Shown: in pieces, positions 8,926-17,955 of the stretch | Layout of the letters: every line of letters begins with the position of its first letter | Numbering within the stretch: the first letter of the stretch is position 1 | From: Candidatus Gastranaerophilales bacterium | GTDB taxonomy: Bacteria; Cyanobacteriota; Vampirovibrionia; Gastranaerophilales; Gastranaerophilaceae | Direction: 5' to 3' | Length of the DNA: 64,000 nucleotides | Assembly: GCA_944323145.1 (NCBI GenBank) | Contig: CALURJ010000001.1 | Span: 1-64,000, forward strand | The notes under the pieces: generated by a model | What the model was told of the DNA's origin: nothing | What the model saw: the letters and a program-made list of their open reading frames with translations, nothing else | The model's database searches: none | Made by a program: the position numbers and the translations under genes

Positions 8926-9222
8926 CTAGAAGTGCATATCAAACGATGAAGGCATTCCGTTTACTTTTTCATCTTCCATACGCATTGCAGAACCTATAGT
9001 GAAGCTTTCTGCATAAATTTTGTTGATTTTATAATTAATATCACCTGTAAATACTTCTTCATTATCTTCCAGAAATTTAAAAAGCGGTTCTGTCGGTGAT
9101 TTTACAATATGACCGAGTGTATCTCCTGCTTGTTTAAGGGTTCTTTCCCCTATTTCCGGAACTTTTACATTCATCCCGAACGGTTTATATGGTCTGTTAA
9201 ATGATGCTCCTGTATCTGCCAT
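8926..9222 (-). CDS. Hypothetical 98-residue protein
   Basis: No family recognised. The protein is soluble-looking, lacks a signal peptide and has no cysteine or obvious catalytic motif. The N-terminus (ASFNRPYKPFGMNVKVP) resembles the aromatic-x-x-Pro/Gly starts seen on other lineage-type proteins in this window, though only loosely. It has its own terminator and lies upstream of the etf cluster on the same strand. Confidence 0.6.
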   Translation of the reverse strand: MADTGASFNRPYKPFGMNVKVPEIGERTLKQAGDTLGHIVKSPTEPLFKFLEDNEEVFTGDINYKINKIYAESFTIGSAMRMEDEKVNGMPSSFDMHF

Positions 9223-9305
9223 CTTTGTATCCTTATTAACTACATTTAATTTATCGGCAGATATTTCAGAAAAATTTAATTATTTATTGTTTATTTTTAC
9301 AATTG

Positions 9306-10712
9306 TTAATAATTATTGTTACGGCGTTTCGTTACTTTGACTCCTAGTTTATTTGGTTCAATATTTCTTCCGCTTTCATAGAAAAATGTTTTAACCATTT
9401 CTACTGCTTTTTTGATAGGTATATTGCCTTTGTATGCTTCTTCGAAAATTTCTTTGAAATAAGTTTTTTGGTTTTTTATATCAAATTGTTTTATAAATTC
9501 AACAAGACTTTTGTTAGAACGCGTGTTATTATCATCTGCGCAGGCAAGTGCATAATTCCCCAAGTCATTAGGTCCGCCGAGTGATTTGGGGTGAATATGT
9601 TCTATTGTAACAATAGAAGGTCTTAAAATGTTATATCCGATTGCATCAGAGGCAGATCGTTCGTGTTTTGTAATAAATGCGTTTACACTTGTTTGTGATG
9701 TCGGAAGTTTTTCAACTATTGCATCTATTCTTTCGCGTAATTGGCTGTCAGGCATACCTTCCAGTATTTCATTTAAATCGTATTTAAAAGCTTTATTACT
9801 GAATTTGATTTTTACCGGTCGTTTTTCAATTGTATTGATTGCAATATCGCACTGATACAAAATATCTTTTCTGTTAAGAATTTCTCCGTATTGTTTTATT
9901 TTATTAATTATAATCAATTGAAGATCTTTTTTAGTGAGATTCTTTTTATTTACGTCACGAGTTTCAGTAAGTTTTAATATTTTATCTATAAATTTTGGAG
10001 TCAAAGGTTCTTTTTCTTTTTTAAATATCGGATGTGTAAGAGGTTCTGTCAATTGTTCAATTTTTTTTGCCATATATTCATCTTTTATTGTGACTCCTAT
10101 ACGTGACATTTTATATTTAAATTCTTTTCCGCTAAATTCCGGTGGAATATATCCTTTTTCTTCCAATCTTAATTTTGAAATTTTTAGAAGTTCTTTAAAT
10201 TTAGTTTTATAACCATGCGGCATTTCATCACTTAAAGCGGATAGCTCTTTAAATATTGGCTTTTGTTCTTCAAGTAATTCTTTGTTTGCTGCAGGGTACA
10301 TTAATTTGATGGCTTCAGATAATCTTATATCAGGCTTATCAAATGCTAAAATAGCAACTCTTTTTAAAAATTCTTTTTCTGTAGGATGAATGTACTCAAT
10401 GTAATTTAACATTTCTTGCACAAACTTATTTATAGGGCCGGAAAAGATTCCGCTGCTTTTTAATCTATTTACAATTTTATCACTCAATAGAGGTCTTCCG
10501 CAGTATATGCAGTGTATTTTCCTTTGATATGCAAGATTGCGAAACCCGGAAGCACTGTTGATGGCTGTAAATGACGGTTGGTTTTTAACAAAAACATCAC
10601 CTTCTATGTTATTGTTGTTTACAGGAAACCTGTAAACAGAATAATCTTCCGGATTATTCTTGTAATCCCCTAAAGGTTTAATAAAATTATTTAATACAGG
10701 CGTAATCCTCAT
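9306..10712 (-). CDS. HNH-nuclease-like protein (longer paralog, degraded zinc site)
   Basis: About 468 residues. A CxxC pair near residue 70 (HCIYCGRPLL) and, far downstream, an HNH-like core (VTIEHIHPKSLGG..N..NYALAC..DNN.RSN). The His-Asn pattern and EH suit an HNH/McrA-type nuclease. The second zinc pair, which should read CxxC, is CADD here, so metal binding may be weakened. The middle is Lys-rich and helical. The neighbour at 10763-11734 shares the layout. The start at 10712 (MRITPVLNN) was chosen over a GTG five codons earlier; neither has a good ribosome binding site. The N-terminus contains QPSFT, similar to the shared N-terminal motif. Target and role are unknown. Confidence 0.7.
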   Translation of the reverse strand: MRITPVLNNFIKPLGDYKNNPEDYSVYRFPVNNNNIEGDVFVKNQPSFTAINSASGFRNLAYQRKIHCIYCGRPLLSDKIVNRLKSSGIFSGPINKFVQEMLNYIEYIHPTEKEFLKRVAILAFDKPDIRLSEAIKLMYPAANKELLEEQKPIFKELSALSDEMPHGYKTKFKELLKISKLRLEEKGYIPPEFSGKEFKYKMSRIGVTIKDEYMAKKIEQLTEPLTHPIFKKEKEPLTPKFIDKILKLTETRDVNKKNLTKKDLQLIIINKIKQYGEILNRKDILYQCDIAINTIEKRPVKIKFSNKAFKYDLNEILEGMPDSQLRERIDAIVEKLPTSQTSVNAFITKHERSASDAIGYNILRPSIVTIEHIHPKSLGGPNDLGNYALACADDNNTRSNKSLVEFIKQFDIKNQKTYFKEIFEEAYKGNIPIKKAVEMVKTFFYESGRNIEPNKLGVKVTKRRNNNY

Positions 10713-10762
10713 AGAGTAAAAATACACCTGATTAGTATTTTTTGCTAGTTTATTAACAAATA

Positions 10763-11734
10763 TTACGTAATATACAATTTCGAGATATCCAGATCAATAG
10801 TTCTTTCGGAAAGCCAGTAAAGGACTTCTCTAAGATTTTCTATGTATTCTTTATTGCATACTCCTTTTTTGCAAAGAGATATCAGTTTGTCTGCCTGAAG
10901 CTGAGCATTATGCGGCATATAAGGGTTTTCTTCGACCTGAGTTGTTATTGGATAGTGGTGGCGGGAATTGTTGCAATGTGAACATTCAAGCGCAAAATTA
11001 AGAGAATTACTCAGGCCAAGCATACATTTTGGTGTGAGATGTTCAAATGTTCCGACAGAAGGGTGTATAAGATTAAGAGCAATAACATCAGAGCTTTTTC
11101 TTGCATTTTTTACAACGAAAGCTGATACTTCATCGCTTGAACGCGGTAATCTGCGGGCAATTTCAATTATTTCATCCTTAAGTTTTTTATTTTCAAGATT
11201 TTTGATTATATTTTTTAATTTATGTATGAAAATCCTCCTAGAAAAAGGTTTATGCGGTTCGGGATCAAAAATTATATCGTTGGTCTTAATCATAAGTTTT
11301 CTAAGCTGTCTTGCCATTTTTTTAGGAAGTATCCGCCTGTAAAAGCTTACCTTGTTGAATATAGAACTTTGTATTTTTACAAGAGCTAATTCATGTACAT
11401 CCTTTTTTAACAAAAGAAGTTCTCTAAAATCTTTATCCGGATATTTTACTGCCATTGATTTAAACATGTTGAATACCTGTCTTTCAACAGGGTGCATAAT
11501 ATTTTCAAAAGGTTCAAGCAGTTTTATTACATCGGATGCCTTACCGTTTAATTCTTTTTTATCTATAAGACGCATATAAATATCAGGATGAAGCATTTCT
11601 TTTCCGCAGCACAGGCATGGAATCCGGTAATTCAAAAGGTTTTTCAATTCCTTTCTTGTAAGCGGAATTTGGGGCAGTTCGCTTTTAAAAGATGTTATTT
11701 TTGTTTTTTTTACTTTCTTCTCCATACGTGCCAT
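10763..11734 (-). CDS. HNH-nuclease-like protein (shorter paralog, intact zinc site)
   Basis: A 323-residue protein with the same order of motifs as the preceding paralog: CLCCGKEML near residue 40, a helical Lys-rich middle, then FEHLTPKCMLG..NFALECSHCNNSRHH near residues 235-265. Here both CxxC pairs are intact, as in Zn-stabilised HNH folds. AGGA lies about 7 bases upstream of the ATG. It follows tsaB by 43 bases and may be the last gene of that operon. No toxin, phage or restriction gene is nearby, so a defence role is only a guess. Confidence 0.72.
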   Translation of the reverse strand: MARMEKKVKKTKITSFKSELPQIPLTRKELKNLLNYRIPCLCCGKEMLHPDIYMRLIDKKELNGKASDVIKLLEPFENIMHPVERQVFNMFKSMAVKYPDKDFRELLLLKKDVHELALVKIQSSIFNKVSFYRRILPKKMARQLRKLMIKTNDIIFDPEPHKPFSRRIFIHKLKNIIKNLENKKLKDEIIEIARRLPRSSDEVSAFVVKNARKSSDVIALNLIHPSVGTFEHLTPKCMLGLSNSLNFALECSHCNNSRHHYPITTQVEENPYMPHNAQLQADKLISLCKKGVCNKEYIENLREVLYWLSERTIDLDISKLYIT

Positions 11735-11777
11735 CGGGGATTCCTGTTCAATTATATTATTCCCGATTTTGCGTATT

Positions 11778-12383
11778 TTATATCCCGGGCGGCGGCTGAA
11801 TATAAAGTGGTTTCAGTTTTCTCCAGTTCCCTTCATCATTTTTTTGCTCCGCAAGATTAGCAAGAATTTCGCCTAACGGGTAAGCTCCTTCCTGATACGA
11901 AATTCCGCCTAAAATCGGTTTTAATTTGTCATCTGTAATAACTATGTACTCACCTGATGATATAATATTTTTAACTTCTTCTAACGGCACAGCTCCTTTA
12001 ATTTCTCCTTCACAATAAAGGTATGCACAATTTTTTCTTGCATCAAGAGCGACAAGAGGATTTTTATCTGCAATTTTAGATAAAATTTCTAAAGATGAAA
12101 TCCCGACAGCCCTGCAATTAAGCTGCTGCGCCATTACGCGGGCCACTGTTACGCAGGCTCTTATACCGGTAAAGCTTCCCGGGCCTATATTCACCGCTAT
12201 TAAATCAACGTCCTGCGGTTTAATATTATTTTTGCTCATAATCTCCTGCAAAGTTGAGATTAAAAAAGCCGAATGGTATTTATTGTCTTTATTTTCTACG
12301 ACGCGTGAAGATAGTATTTGTCCGTCTTTTTTTATAACCGCATACATTTTATCAAGGCAGGTGTCAAAAGCCAGTGTAATCAT
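11778..12383 (-). CDS. tsaB: tRNA threonylcarbamoyladenosine biosynthesis protein TsaB
   Basis: A 201-residue ASKHA-fold protein. ITLAFDTCLDKMYAVI at the start and NIGPGSFTGIRACVTVAR around residue 68 are the TsaB/YeaZ signatures. TsaB forms a complex with TsaD and TsaE for t6A37 formation in ANN-decoding tRNAs. It overlaps tsaE by 4 bases, so the two are translationally coupled. TsaD is not in the window. Confidence 0.93.
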   Translation of the reverse strand: MITLAFDTCLDKMYAVIKKDGQILSSRVVENKDNKYHSAFLISTLQEIMSKNNIKPQDVDLIAVNIGPGSFTGIRACVTVARVMAQQLNCRAVGISSLEILSKIADKNPLVALDARKNCAYLYCEGEIKGAVPLEEVKNIISSGEYIVITDDKLKPILGGISYQEGAYPLGEILANLAEQKNDEGNWRKLKPLYIQPPPGI

Positions 12384-12841
12384 TTTTCTAATCCTTCTAT
12401 TATTTCATCTTTTCCGCAGGAGATGAATTCATAAATTCTTGATTCATCATCAGAGTATGTAACATTAATTTTTATATGGTTAAAAGGTGCTTCGTTTTGA
12501 TTAAATTCCGCCCATTCAACAAATGTAACCTGTTTGCCTTCTGAATATTCTCTCAGTTCGTCATAAATTGTTTTTATCCCTTCATTTTCCAATCTGTACA
12601 GGTCAAAGTGGTAGATGGGAATTGAACCCGTATGGTATTCGTTTAAGATTACAAAACTCGGGCTTGTAACTTTTTCTTTAACATCAAGCGCATCCGCAAC
12701 AAGTTTCACAAAGGCGGTTTTGCCGGCGCCTATTTCTCCGTAAAGGTTTATAAAACACCCGTCTTGAATTAGTGAGGCAAATTTATAAGCCAGTTTTTTT
12801 GTGTCATCTAGGTTTTTACATACTCTTTTGTAGCTATTCAT
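12380..12841 (-). CDS. tsaE: tRNA threonylcarbamoyladenosine biosynthesis ATPase TsaE
   Basis: A 153-residue P-loop ATPase. The Walker A motif GEIGAGKTAF is near residue 36, and TSPSFVILNEY, IYHFDLYRL and VEWAE are typical of TsaE/YjeE. It drives turnover of the TsaB-TsaD complex in t6A synthesis. It lies 2 bases after the GGDEF gene and overlaps tsaB, so all three should be co-transcribed. Confidence 0.95.
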   Translation of the reverse strand: MNSYKRVCKNLDDTKKLAYKFASLIQDGCFINLYGEIGAGKTAFVKLVADALDVKEKVTSPSFVILNEYHTGSIPIYHFDLYRLENEGIKTIYDELREYSEGKQVTFVEWAEFNQNEAPFNHIKINVTYSDDESRIYEFISCGKDEIIEGLEK

Positions 12842-12843
12842 TA

Positions 12844-14145
12844 TTATTCCTTTGTAACTGTTTTGTTTCTTCCGCTGTTTTTAGCGTCATACAGCGCCTT
12901 ATCAGCATTTTTTATAAATTCTTCTTCACTTTCTTCAGGTTTATATTGATGAATACCTAAACTGATTGTAACACTGATATTTTTAACATGTGCATCAGGA
13001 TTAATTTTTGAAATATCAATTTTAGTTTTTTCTATGGTTTTTCTGAGCCTTTCTCCTACCATTGAAGCTTCTTCAAGGTTTGTGAACGGAAGAAGTATGA
13101 CAAATTCTTCTCCTCCGTATCTCCCTGCAACGTCATAATCCCTCAGCTGCTGTTTAATAGTTCGGGCAACAGTTTTTAAGACCATATCCCCCGCAGCGTG
13201 TCCGTAAGTATCATTTACGTTTTTGAAAAAGTCAATATCTATCATTAGTGTACAAAGTGAACGTTTTTGTCGTTTTGCTCCGGAAACTTCTTGTCTTATT
13301 CGCTCTTCAAGCTGTCTTCTGTTATAAAAACCTGTTAAGGCATCAAGAGTTGCGTGTTTCAGAATTTCCGCATAAACGTTTGCTCTGTTTATAGTTGTTG
13401 CGGCCTGTTTGGAAAGCTGTTCAAGATATTCGATTTCTTTGTCGCTTAATACACTGTCTGTTCCCTTGGTAACGATGCAGCCAAGCAATTTGTTTTCGCT
13501 AATTAAAGGAAAAAGCCCTATTTTTCTGTCCGGAGTCAGAATGTATTCTGAATTGTTGTTAAGACATTTTATCAGTTCAAATATTTTTTCATCCTTGCAG
13601 GCAGAAGGCCATACAAGCTTGTTGTCAATGAAAATGTAAACAAGGTGATCAGATACAAATTTGTCAATCATTTCTCCGATAATAGGAACTATATAGCCTG
13701 TTTCATACTGAGTTTCTATTATTTTTGCAATATTTTTCATTGAATCCTGAAAATCAATGTTTTTTTGCATTCTTTCACTTAAGATTATATTTTGGATTTT
13801 TAATGAAATGCAAAATATTGAAAGTTCAAGAAATTCTAACAGCCTGCTGTGAAGTTTTTCTGTGAATTCAAGCATCCCTATAACCTGCCCGTTGTTGAAA
13901 AGGGCATAATAGGAATAATTGCCTTCAGTTATATATTTTTTTTCTCCAAAGCTTTTGAAAATATTATTTAACTCTTTGGATTTTATAAACATCCAGCTTT
14001 TGGAAAAATCTCTTAAGGAATCGGTTGTAGAATCGTAAATGTATATTGCGTTGAGAGGAAAAACTTCCTGCAGTACATTTACGATACTTTGAATATTTGA
14101 AGCACCGTCAAGAAATTTAAATATTTGTCTAAGATTATCAATCAT
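12844..14145 (-). CDS. Diguanylate cyclase (GAF-like sensor + GGDEF)
   Basis: A 433-residue protein. The first 260 residues look like a soluble GAF-type sensor, with no membrane segment. The C-terminal about 170 residues are a GGDEF domain starting at DALTGFYNRRQLEERI, with the active site as YGGEEFVILLP. The GGEEF signature and preceding Asp/Asn residues suggest an active c-di-GMP synthase. No RxxD inhibitory site is evident directly before GGEEF. It sits 1 base after yebC and 2 bases before tsaE, an operon mix whose logic is unclear. c-di-GMP commonly controls the pili and flagella also encoded in this window. Confidence 0.92.
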   Translation of the reverse strand: MIDNLRQIFKFLDGASNIQSIVNVLQEVFPLNAIYIYDSTTDSLRDFSKSWMFIKSKELNNIFKSFGEKKYITEGNYSYYALFNNGQVIGMLEFTEKLHSRLLEFLELSIFCISLKIQNIILSERMQKNIDFQDSMKNIAKIIETQYETGYIVPIIGEMIDKFVSDHLVYIFIDNKLVWPSACKDEKIFELIKCLNNNSEYILTPDRKIGLFPLISENKLLGCIVTKGTDSVLSDKEIEYLEQLSKQAATTINRANVYAEILKHATLDALTGFYNRRQLEERIRQEVSGAKRQKRSLCTLMIDIDFFKNVNDTYGHAAGDMVLKTVARTIKQQLRDYDVAGRYGGEEFVILLPFTNLEEASMVGERLRKTIEKTKIDISKINPDAHVKNISVTISLGIHQYKPEESEEEFIKNADKALYDAKNSGRNKTVTKE

Positions 14146-14146
14146 T

Positions 14147-14899
14147 TTAGTTTTCTAATTTTTGTAAAATATCGTCTGATATATCAAAGTTTGAATAAAC
14201 ATTTTGAACGTCGTCATGCTCTTCGAGTTTGTCCAAAAGTTTCAAAAGCTGATCCGCTGTTTTTTCATCCGTGATTTCAACAGTGTTTTGGGGAATTCTT
14301 GTGAGTTCGGCTGACTCTGCTTTAAAGCCTTCCTTTTCTAACCCTTCAACAACAGACTGAAAACTTTCCGGTGTTGTTAAAACTTTGTATGAATCTTCTT
14401 CTTCAATAACGTCAAGGGCATCAAGATTGATTGCCGCTTCAAAAAGCTTTTCAAAATCTGTTGTTGAACTGTCAAAAGTTATTAGTCCTCTTTGTTCAAA
14501 CATCCAGCCAACACATCCCGTTGCCCCTAGGCTTCCGTTATATTTTGTGAAAAAGCTTCTTATATCGCCTGCGGTTCTGTTTCTGTTATCGGTCATCGCT
14601 TCAACAACTATTGCAGCTCCGCCTGCGCCGTAGCCCTCATAGATTAATTCTTCGTAGTTTTCGGAAGCTCCTGCGCCTGCACCTTTTTCAATTGCTCGTT
14701 TAATATTGTCGTTGGGCAGTCCTGCTGCTTTTGCTTTTTCAATCGCAGTTCTTAAACGGAAGTTTCCGGCAGGATCCGGGCCGCCTAGTCTTGCAGATAC
14801 AATTAGTTCTCTTGAATATTTCTGAAACACAACAGCACGCTGTGAATCTACTTTAGCTTTTTTATGTTTAATGGTTGACCATTTTGAGTGTCCTGACAT
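14147..14899 (-). CDS. yebC: YebC/PmpR family protein (probable translation factor or regulator)
   Basis: A 250-residue protein with the canonical start [17 protein letters not shown], then [15 protein letters not shown] and [23 protein letters not shown]. All are YebC/TACO1 hallmarks. Family members were long annotated as transcription regulators; TACO1-type members help ribosomes through proline-rich stretches. It heads the minus-strand operon yebC - GGDEF - tsaE - tsaB. AGGAATAAAATT precedes the ATG. Confidence 0.96.
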   Translation of the reverse strand: MSGHSKWSTIKHKKAKVDSQRAVVFQKYSRELIVSARLGGPDPAGNFRLRTAIEKAKAAGLPNDNIKRAIEKGAGAGASENYEELIYEGYGAGGAAIVVEAMTDNRNRTAGDIRSFFTKYNGSLGATGCVGWMFEQRGLITFDSSTTDFEKLFEAAINLDALDVIEEEDSYKVLTTPESFQSVVEGLEKEGFKAESAELTRIPQNTVEITDEKTADQLLKLLDKLEEHDDVQNVYSNFDISDDILQKLEN

Positions 14900-14976
14900 A
14901 ATTTTATTCCTCTTTCTATTGTTTTAATTTAAGTTTAGCATAAAAAAATATAAGTAACTATTTAATTAATGTGTAC

Positions 14977-15004
14977 TTTACATTCTGCTTTGATAAATTA
15001 TAAT
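14977..15004 (+). promoter_or_regulatory. Probable sigma-70 promoter for glyS
   Basis: TTTACA at 14977-14982 and TATAAT at 14999-15004 with a 16-bp spacer, 36 bases before the glyS ATG and in the divergent gap with yebC. Confidence 0.6.
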
Positions 15005-15039
15005 TGAATTAAGGCAAAATATAATAAAAAGGACAGAGA

Positions 15040-17085
15040 ATGAGTAAGTATTTATTGGAAGTAGGATGTGAAGAATTACCTTATAAATTTATCCCCTCGG
15101 CTATTAATCAGCTGAAAACGGGTTTTGAAAACTTTTTAAATTCAAACAAAGTTGAATTTGAAGATGTTAAGGTTTATGCTACCCCGAGACGTCTTGCAGT
15201 TATTGTTTCAGGTCTGGATAAAGAAAGCAAAGACGAAGTAAAAATTGTAAAGGGGCCTATTAAAAAAGTTGCCTACGATGAACAAGGTAATTTGACAAAA
15301 GCGGGGGAAGGTTTTTGCCGTAAAAACGGAATTAATCCCGAAGATTTGTATATAGAAGATGATTATATTCACGCTAAAGTTACAATAAAAGGGAAATCTA
15401 TTGTTGAGCTTTTGCAGGAAAATGTTCCGTCAATTGTTTTGAAGCTTCAGGGCTCTCATTTTATGCGCTGGGCTGATAACGATGAAAAATTCTCCCGCCC
15501 TATAAGATGGATTGTTTCTATACTTGACAGAGATGAAGTTAAAATCAAAATTATTGATAAAGAATCTTCAAATGTAACTCGCGGTCACAGATTTGCCCAG
15601 CAAAACGTTTATATTAACAATCCGGACGATTATGTTGAAATTATGCGTAACTGTTGCGTAATTGTTGATCAGGAAGAAAGAAAACAACGAATTATAGAAA
15701 AAGCTAAAGAAGAAGCTGATAAATTAGGTGCGGCTCCATATTATACAGATGATTTACTGGAAGAAGTAACATTTATTACGGAATATCCTGTGCCTGCAGT
15801 GTGCGAGTTTTCCGAAGAGTACCTGAAACTTCCGGAAGAACTTGTTGTTACTGTTATGGCTGTTCATCAAAGATATTTTGCCCTTTATAAAGACGGTAAA
15901 CTTATTAACAAATTTATAACAATGACAAATTATATCGGCGATGAGTTTGAAAATATTAAGGCCGGTAATGTTCGTGTTATAAAAGCCCGTCTTGATGATG
16001 CTGTTTTCTTCTTTAATGAAGATACTAAAAAGCCTCTGGCAGACTATGTTGAAGATTTAAAAGGAATTACCTTCCAAAAAGGAATGGGGACAATGTATGA
16101 CAAGGCACAAAGACTTGTTATGCTTTCGAAACTTATTGCAGGTAATGACCCGATGATTGAAAGAACTGCTTTACTTGCAAAAGCTGACCTGACAACAAGC
16201 CTTGTATTTGAATTCACAGAACTTCAAGGTTTTATTGGTGCGGATTATGCAAGAGTATCGGGTGAACCTGAATGTGTCTGTGAAGGGATAAAAGAACACT
16301 ATTTCCCTCTTAATGCCGACGGAGAAACTGCCAAAACAAAAGAAGGACAAATTGTAGGTATAGCAGATAAAATTGATAATATATGTGCTGTGTTTGCAGA
16401 AGGGAAAAAACCGACCGGGTCTTCCGATCCTTTAGGTGTGCGCCGTGCTGCTCTCGGTATTATAAGAACTATACTTGCAAATAATTTAAAAATAGATTTG
16501 ACAAAACTTGTTAACGAAACATTATTACTGCTTCCTGTTGCAGGCAAAGGTGAAAATGTTCTTGATAAAGTTAAAAATTTTGCAGGTTCTTGTACTGACA
16601 GACTTTCAGGTAAAGTTACCGATGAAATTTATGAATTCTTTATACAAAGATTAATAATTTTCTTATCGGAAAAATACGGTAAAAATGTTCTTGAAGCCTG
16701 CGCATCAAACGTTAATCCGCTTGTAGATTTAACGGATTATGTAAAACGTGTTGAGGTTGTTTCAAAACTCAATTCTCCTGCAATGCTTGAAAGTGCAAAC
16801 AGAGTTTTGAGAATATTAAAGGAAGATTCTAAAAAGCAGGTAAATAAAAATCTCTTTAGAGAACCGGCTGAGGCTATGCTTTTGGAACAAATTAATACTT
16901 TGTCTGATGATATGGATTATGAAGCTTATTTGAAACAGCTTGAAGAAATTAATCCGTCGGTTGAAAAGTTCTTTAATGACGTTCTTGTCATGGACAAAGA
17001 CGAAAATGTTAAAGAAAACAGACTTGCATTATTAACACTTTTGAAATCTAAATACAACCGTCTTGCGGATTTCAGTAAATTATAA
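15040..17085 (+). CDS. glyS: Glycyl-tRNA synthetase, beta subunit
   Basis: A 681-residue GlyS of the bacterial alpha2-beta2 enzyme. It begins KYLLEVGCEELPYKFIPSA and carries ATPRRLAVIV, FSRPIRWIVS and an HD-like middle, as in the family, with the tRNA-binding region C-terminal. GlyQ (alpha), the catalytic partner, is not in this window, so the two subunits are unlinked here. AAGGACAGAGA precedes the ATG and a good promoter lies just upstream. Confidence 0.96.
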   Translation: MSKYLLEVGCEELPYKFIPSAINQLKTGFENFLNSNKVEFEDVKVYATPRRLAVIVSGLDKESKDEVKIVKGPIKKVAYDEQGNLTKAGEGFCRKNGINPEDLYIEDDYIHAKVTIKGKSIVELLQENVPSIVLKLQGSHFMRWADNDEKFSRPIRWIVSILDRDEVKIKIIDKESSNVTRGHRFAQQNVYINNPDDYVEIMRNCCVIVDQEERKQRIIEKAKEEADKLGAAPYYTDDLLEEVTFITEYPVPAVCEFSEEYLKLPEELVVTVMAVHQRYFALYKDGKLINKFITMTNYIGDEFENIKAGNVRVIKARLDDAVFFFNEDTKKPLADYVEDLKGITFQKGMGTMYDKAQRLVMLSKLIAGNDPMIERTALLAKADLTTSLVFEFTELQGFIGADYARVSGEPECVCEGIKEHYFPLNADGETAKTKEGQIVGIADKIDNICAVFAEGKKPTGSSDPLGVRRAALGIIRTILANNLKIDLTKLVNETLLLLPVAGKGENVLDKVKNFAGSCTDRLSGKVTDEIYEFFIQRLIIFLSEKYGKNVLEACASNVNPLVDLTDYVKRVEVVSKLNSPAMLESANRVLRILKEDSKKQVNKNLFREPAEAMLLEQINTLSDDMDYEAYLKQLEEINPSVEKFFNDVLVMDKDENVKENRLALLTLLKSKYNRLADFSKL

Positions 17086-17197
17086 AGAATTGTAAACAAT
17101 CTTTGTAAAAAAGTAAATTATTTTTTTCAGGATACTTTACAATAATACAAAGAAGGTAATTCAATTTTAAACAATAAATTATGGTAGGAGTCAACAA

Positions 17198-17512
17198 ATG
17201 CTAAACCGATTTAAAAATTTAAAGATTGTGAAAACTTTAAAACAGCAGCTTAGTCCGAAATTGCGCTGGTTAAATTTCATGAATCATAATATGGATAAAT
17301 CATCTCCGGATTATGTAAGGTTGATTAGCGGAGTTGACGAATTGAAATCAAGTTCTGACGAACGTAAGCTGGAAGCAATGGTCAGAGAACAACTCAAAGA
17401 AGAATTCCCGAATATCGAGAATATGAAATCTTATGAGCTTCTTGTAGATGCGGTAATACATAATTACAAGAAAAAACAGCTTCAAGCTATGGATGAGATG
17501 GAAAATAATTAA
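17198..17512 (+). CDS. Hypothetical 104-residue helical protein
   Basis: No family recognised. It is soluble, charged and mostly helical by composition, with a Lys/Arg-rich first 25 residues and no signal peptide. AGGAG lies 7 bases before the ATG, so it is very likely translated. It lies 112 bases after glyS and ends 21 bases before a strong terminator, so it may be the last gene of the glyS unit. Confidence 0.65.
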   Translation: MLNRFKNLKIVKTLKQQLSPKLRWLNFMNHNMDKSSPDYVRLISGVDELKSSSDERKLEAMVREQLKEEFPNIENMKSYELLVDAVIHNYKKKQLQAMDEMENN

Positions 17513-17533
17513 CTCATCAAAATTAATAAAAGG

Positions 17534-17562
17534 TAACACCCGTTAGCGGGTGTTATTTTTTT
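17534..17562 (+). terminator. Rho-independent terminator
   Basis: TAACACCCG, loop TTAG, CGGGTGTTA, then a T run. A perfect 9-bp stem closing the transcript of the gene at 17198-17512. Confidence 0.92.
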
Positions 17563-17614
17563 ATTCTCTTTTTTATGTTTGATGTGTGTACATTGACATA
17601 AAATATGTTATTAG

Positions 17615-17674
17615 AAGACGCTAAGTCTCTAAGACGTTAGGACGATAAGTCCATTGCGGTGCGCTAAAGCGCAC
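17615..17674. repeat. Degenerate direct repeats plus a GTGCGC hairpin
   Basis: First come imperfect repeats of the form GACG-x-TAAG (GACGCTAAG, AAGACGTTAGG, GACGATAAG). Then GTGCGC (17659-17664), loop TAAA, GCGCAC (17669-17674) form a perfect 6-bp hairpin. It is more G+C-rich than its surroundings and non-coding. Part of a repeat mosaic filling the gap from 17563 to 17940. Confidence 0.6.
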
Positions 17675-17687
17675 GAAAAAATATAAT

Positions 17688-17815
17688 AATCTGCACTTAA
17701 TGAAACATCAACAAAGCGGATGCTGTTTGAGCGAGAAAATTAGATTGCGCAACAGGTGCGCAATGACAAGGATATATAGCGAGTTCATCCGCTCAGGTTG
17801 AATTTAGTGCAGATT
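17688..17815. repeat. Nested inverted-repeat element of about 128 bp
   Basis: Three concentric inverted repeats. Outer: AATCTGCACTTAA (17688) with TTTAGTGCAGATT (ending 17815), one mismatch. Middle: GCGGATG (17716-17722) with CATCCGC (17786-17792). Inner: ATTGCGCA (17744-17751), loop ACAGG, TGCGCAAT (17757-17764), perfect. The whole stretch can fold as one long interrupted hairpin. It fits a MITE-like remnant or a structured RNA; no ORF supports coding. Confidence 0.65.
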
Positions 17816-17845
17816 AAACGGTCTGCGTGTTTCTTTTTCTTATCC

Positions 17846-17887
17846 AATATTCTTTTTCTTTGCATCGCAACAAAGAAAAAGAATATT
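17846..17887. repeat. Perfect 17-bp inverted repeat
   Basis: AATATTCTTTTTCTTTG at 17846-17862 and CAAAGAAAAAGAATATT at 17871-17887, separated by 8 bases (CATCGCAA). It is followed by a G-rich stretch (GGTGCGGGGGGCGGGG). It lies 69 bases upstream of the TM1266-like gene and could act as a transcriptional roadblock or be a mobile repeat. Confidence 0.75.
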
Positions 17888-17955
17888 TGGTGCGGGGGGC
17901 GGGGACGCATAGTTCCCGACTTCCGATAACATATTTTATGCAGAAAGGAGAATAT

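Noticed and set aside
9306-11734. HNH pair as a restriction or toxin-antitoxin system
   Set aside because: No methyltransferase, antitoxin or phage gene nearby; the proteins are adjacent to t6A genes.
17827-17955. Upstream extension of the TM1266-like reading frame
   Set aside because: It crosses the 17-bp inverted repeat and G-rich stretch, has no ribosome binding site, and a good AAAGGAG lies before the start at 17956.
17513-17955. tRNA or other known RNA in the repeat block
   Set aside because: Hairpins do not form a cloverleaf and lack conserved tRNA bases; no known RNA recognised.
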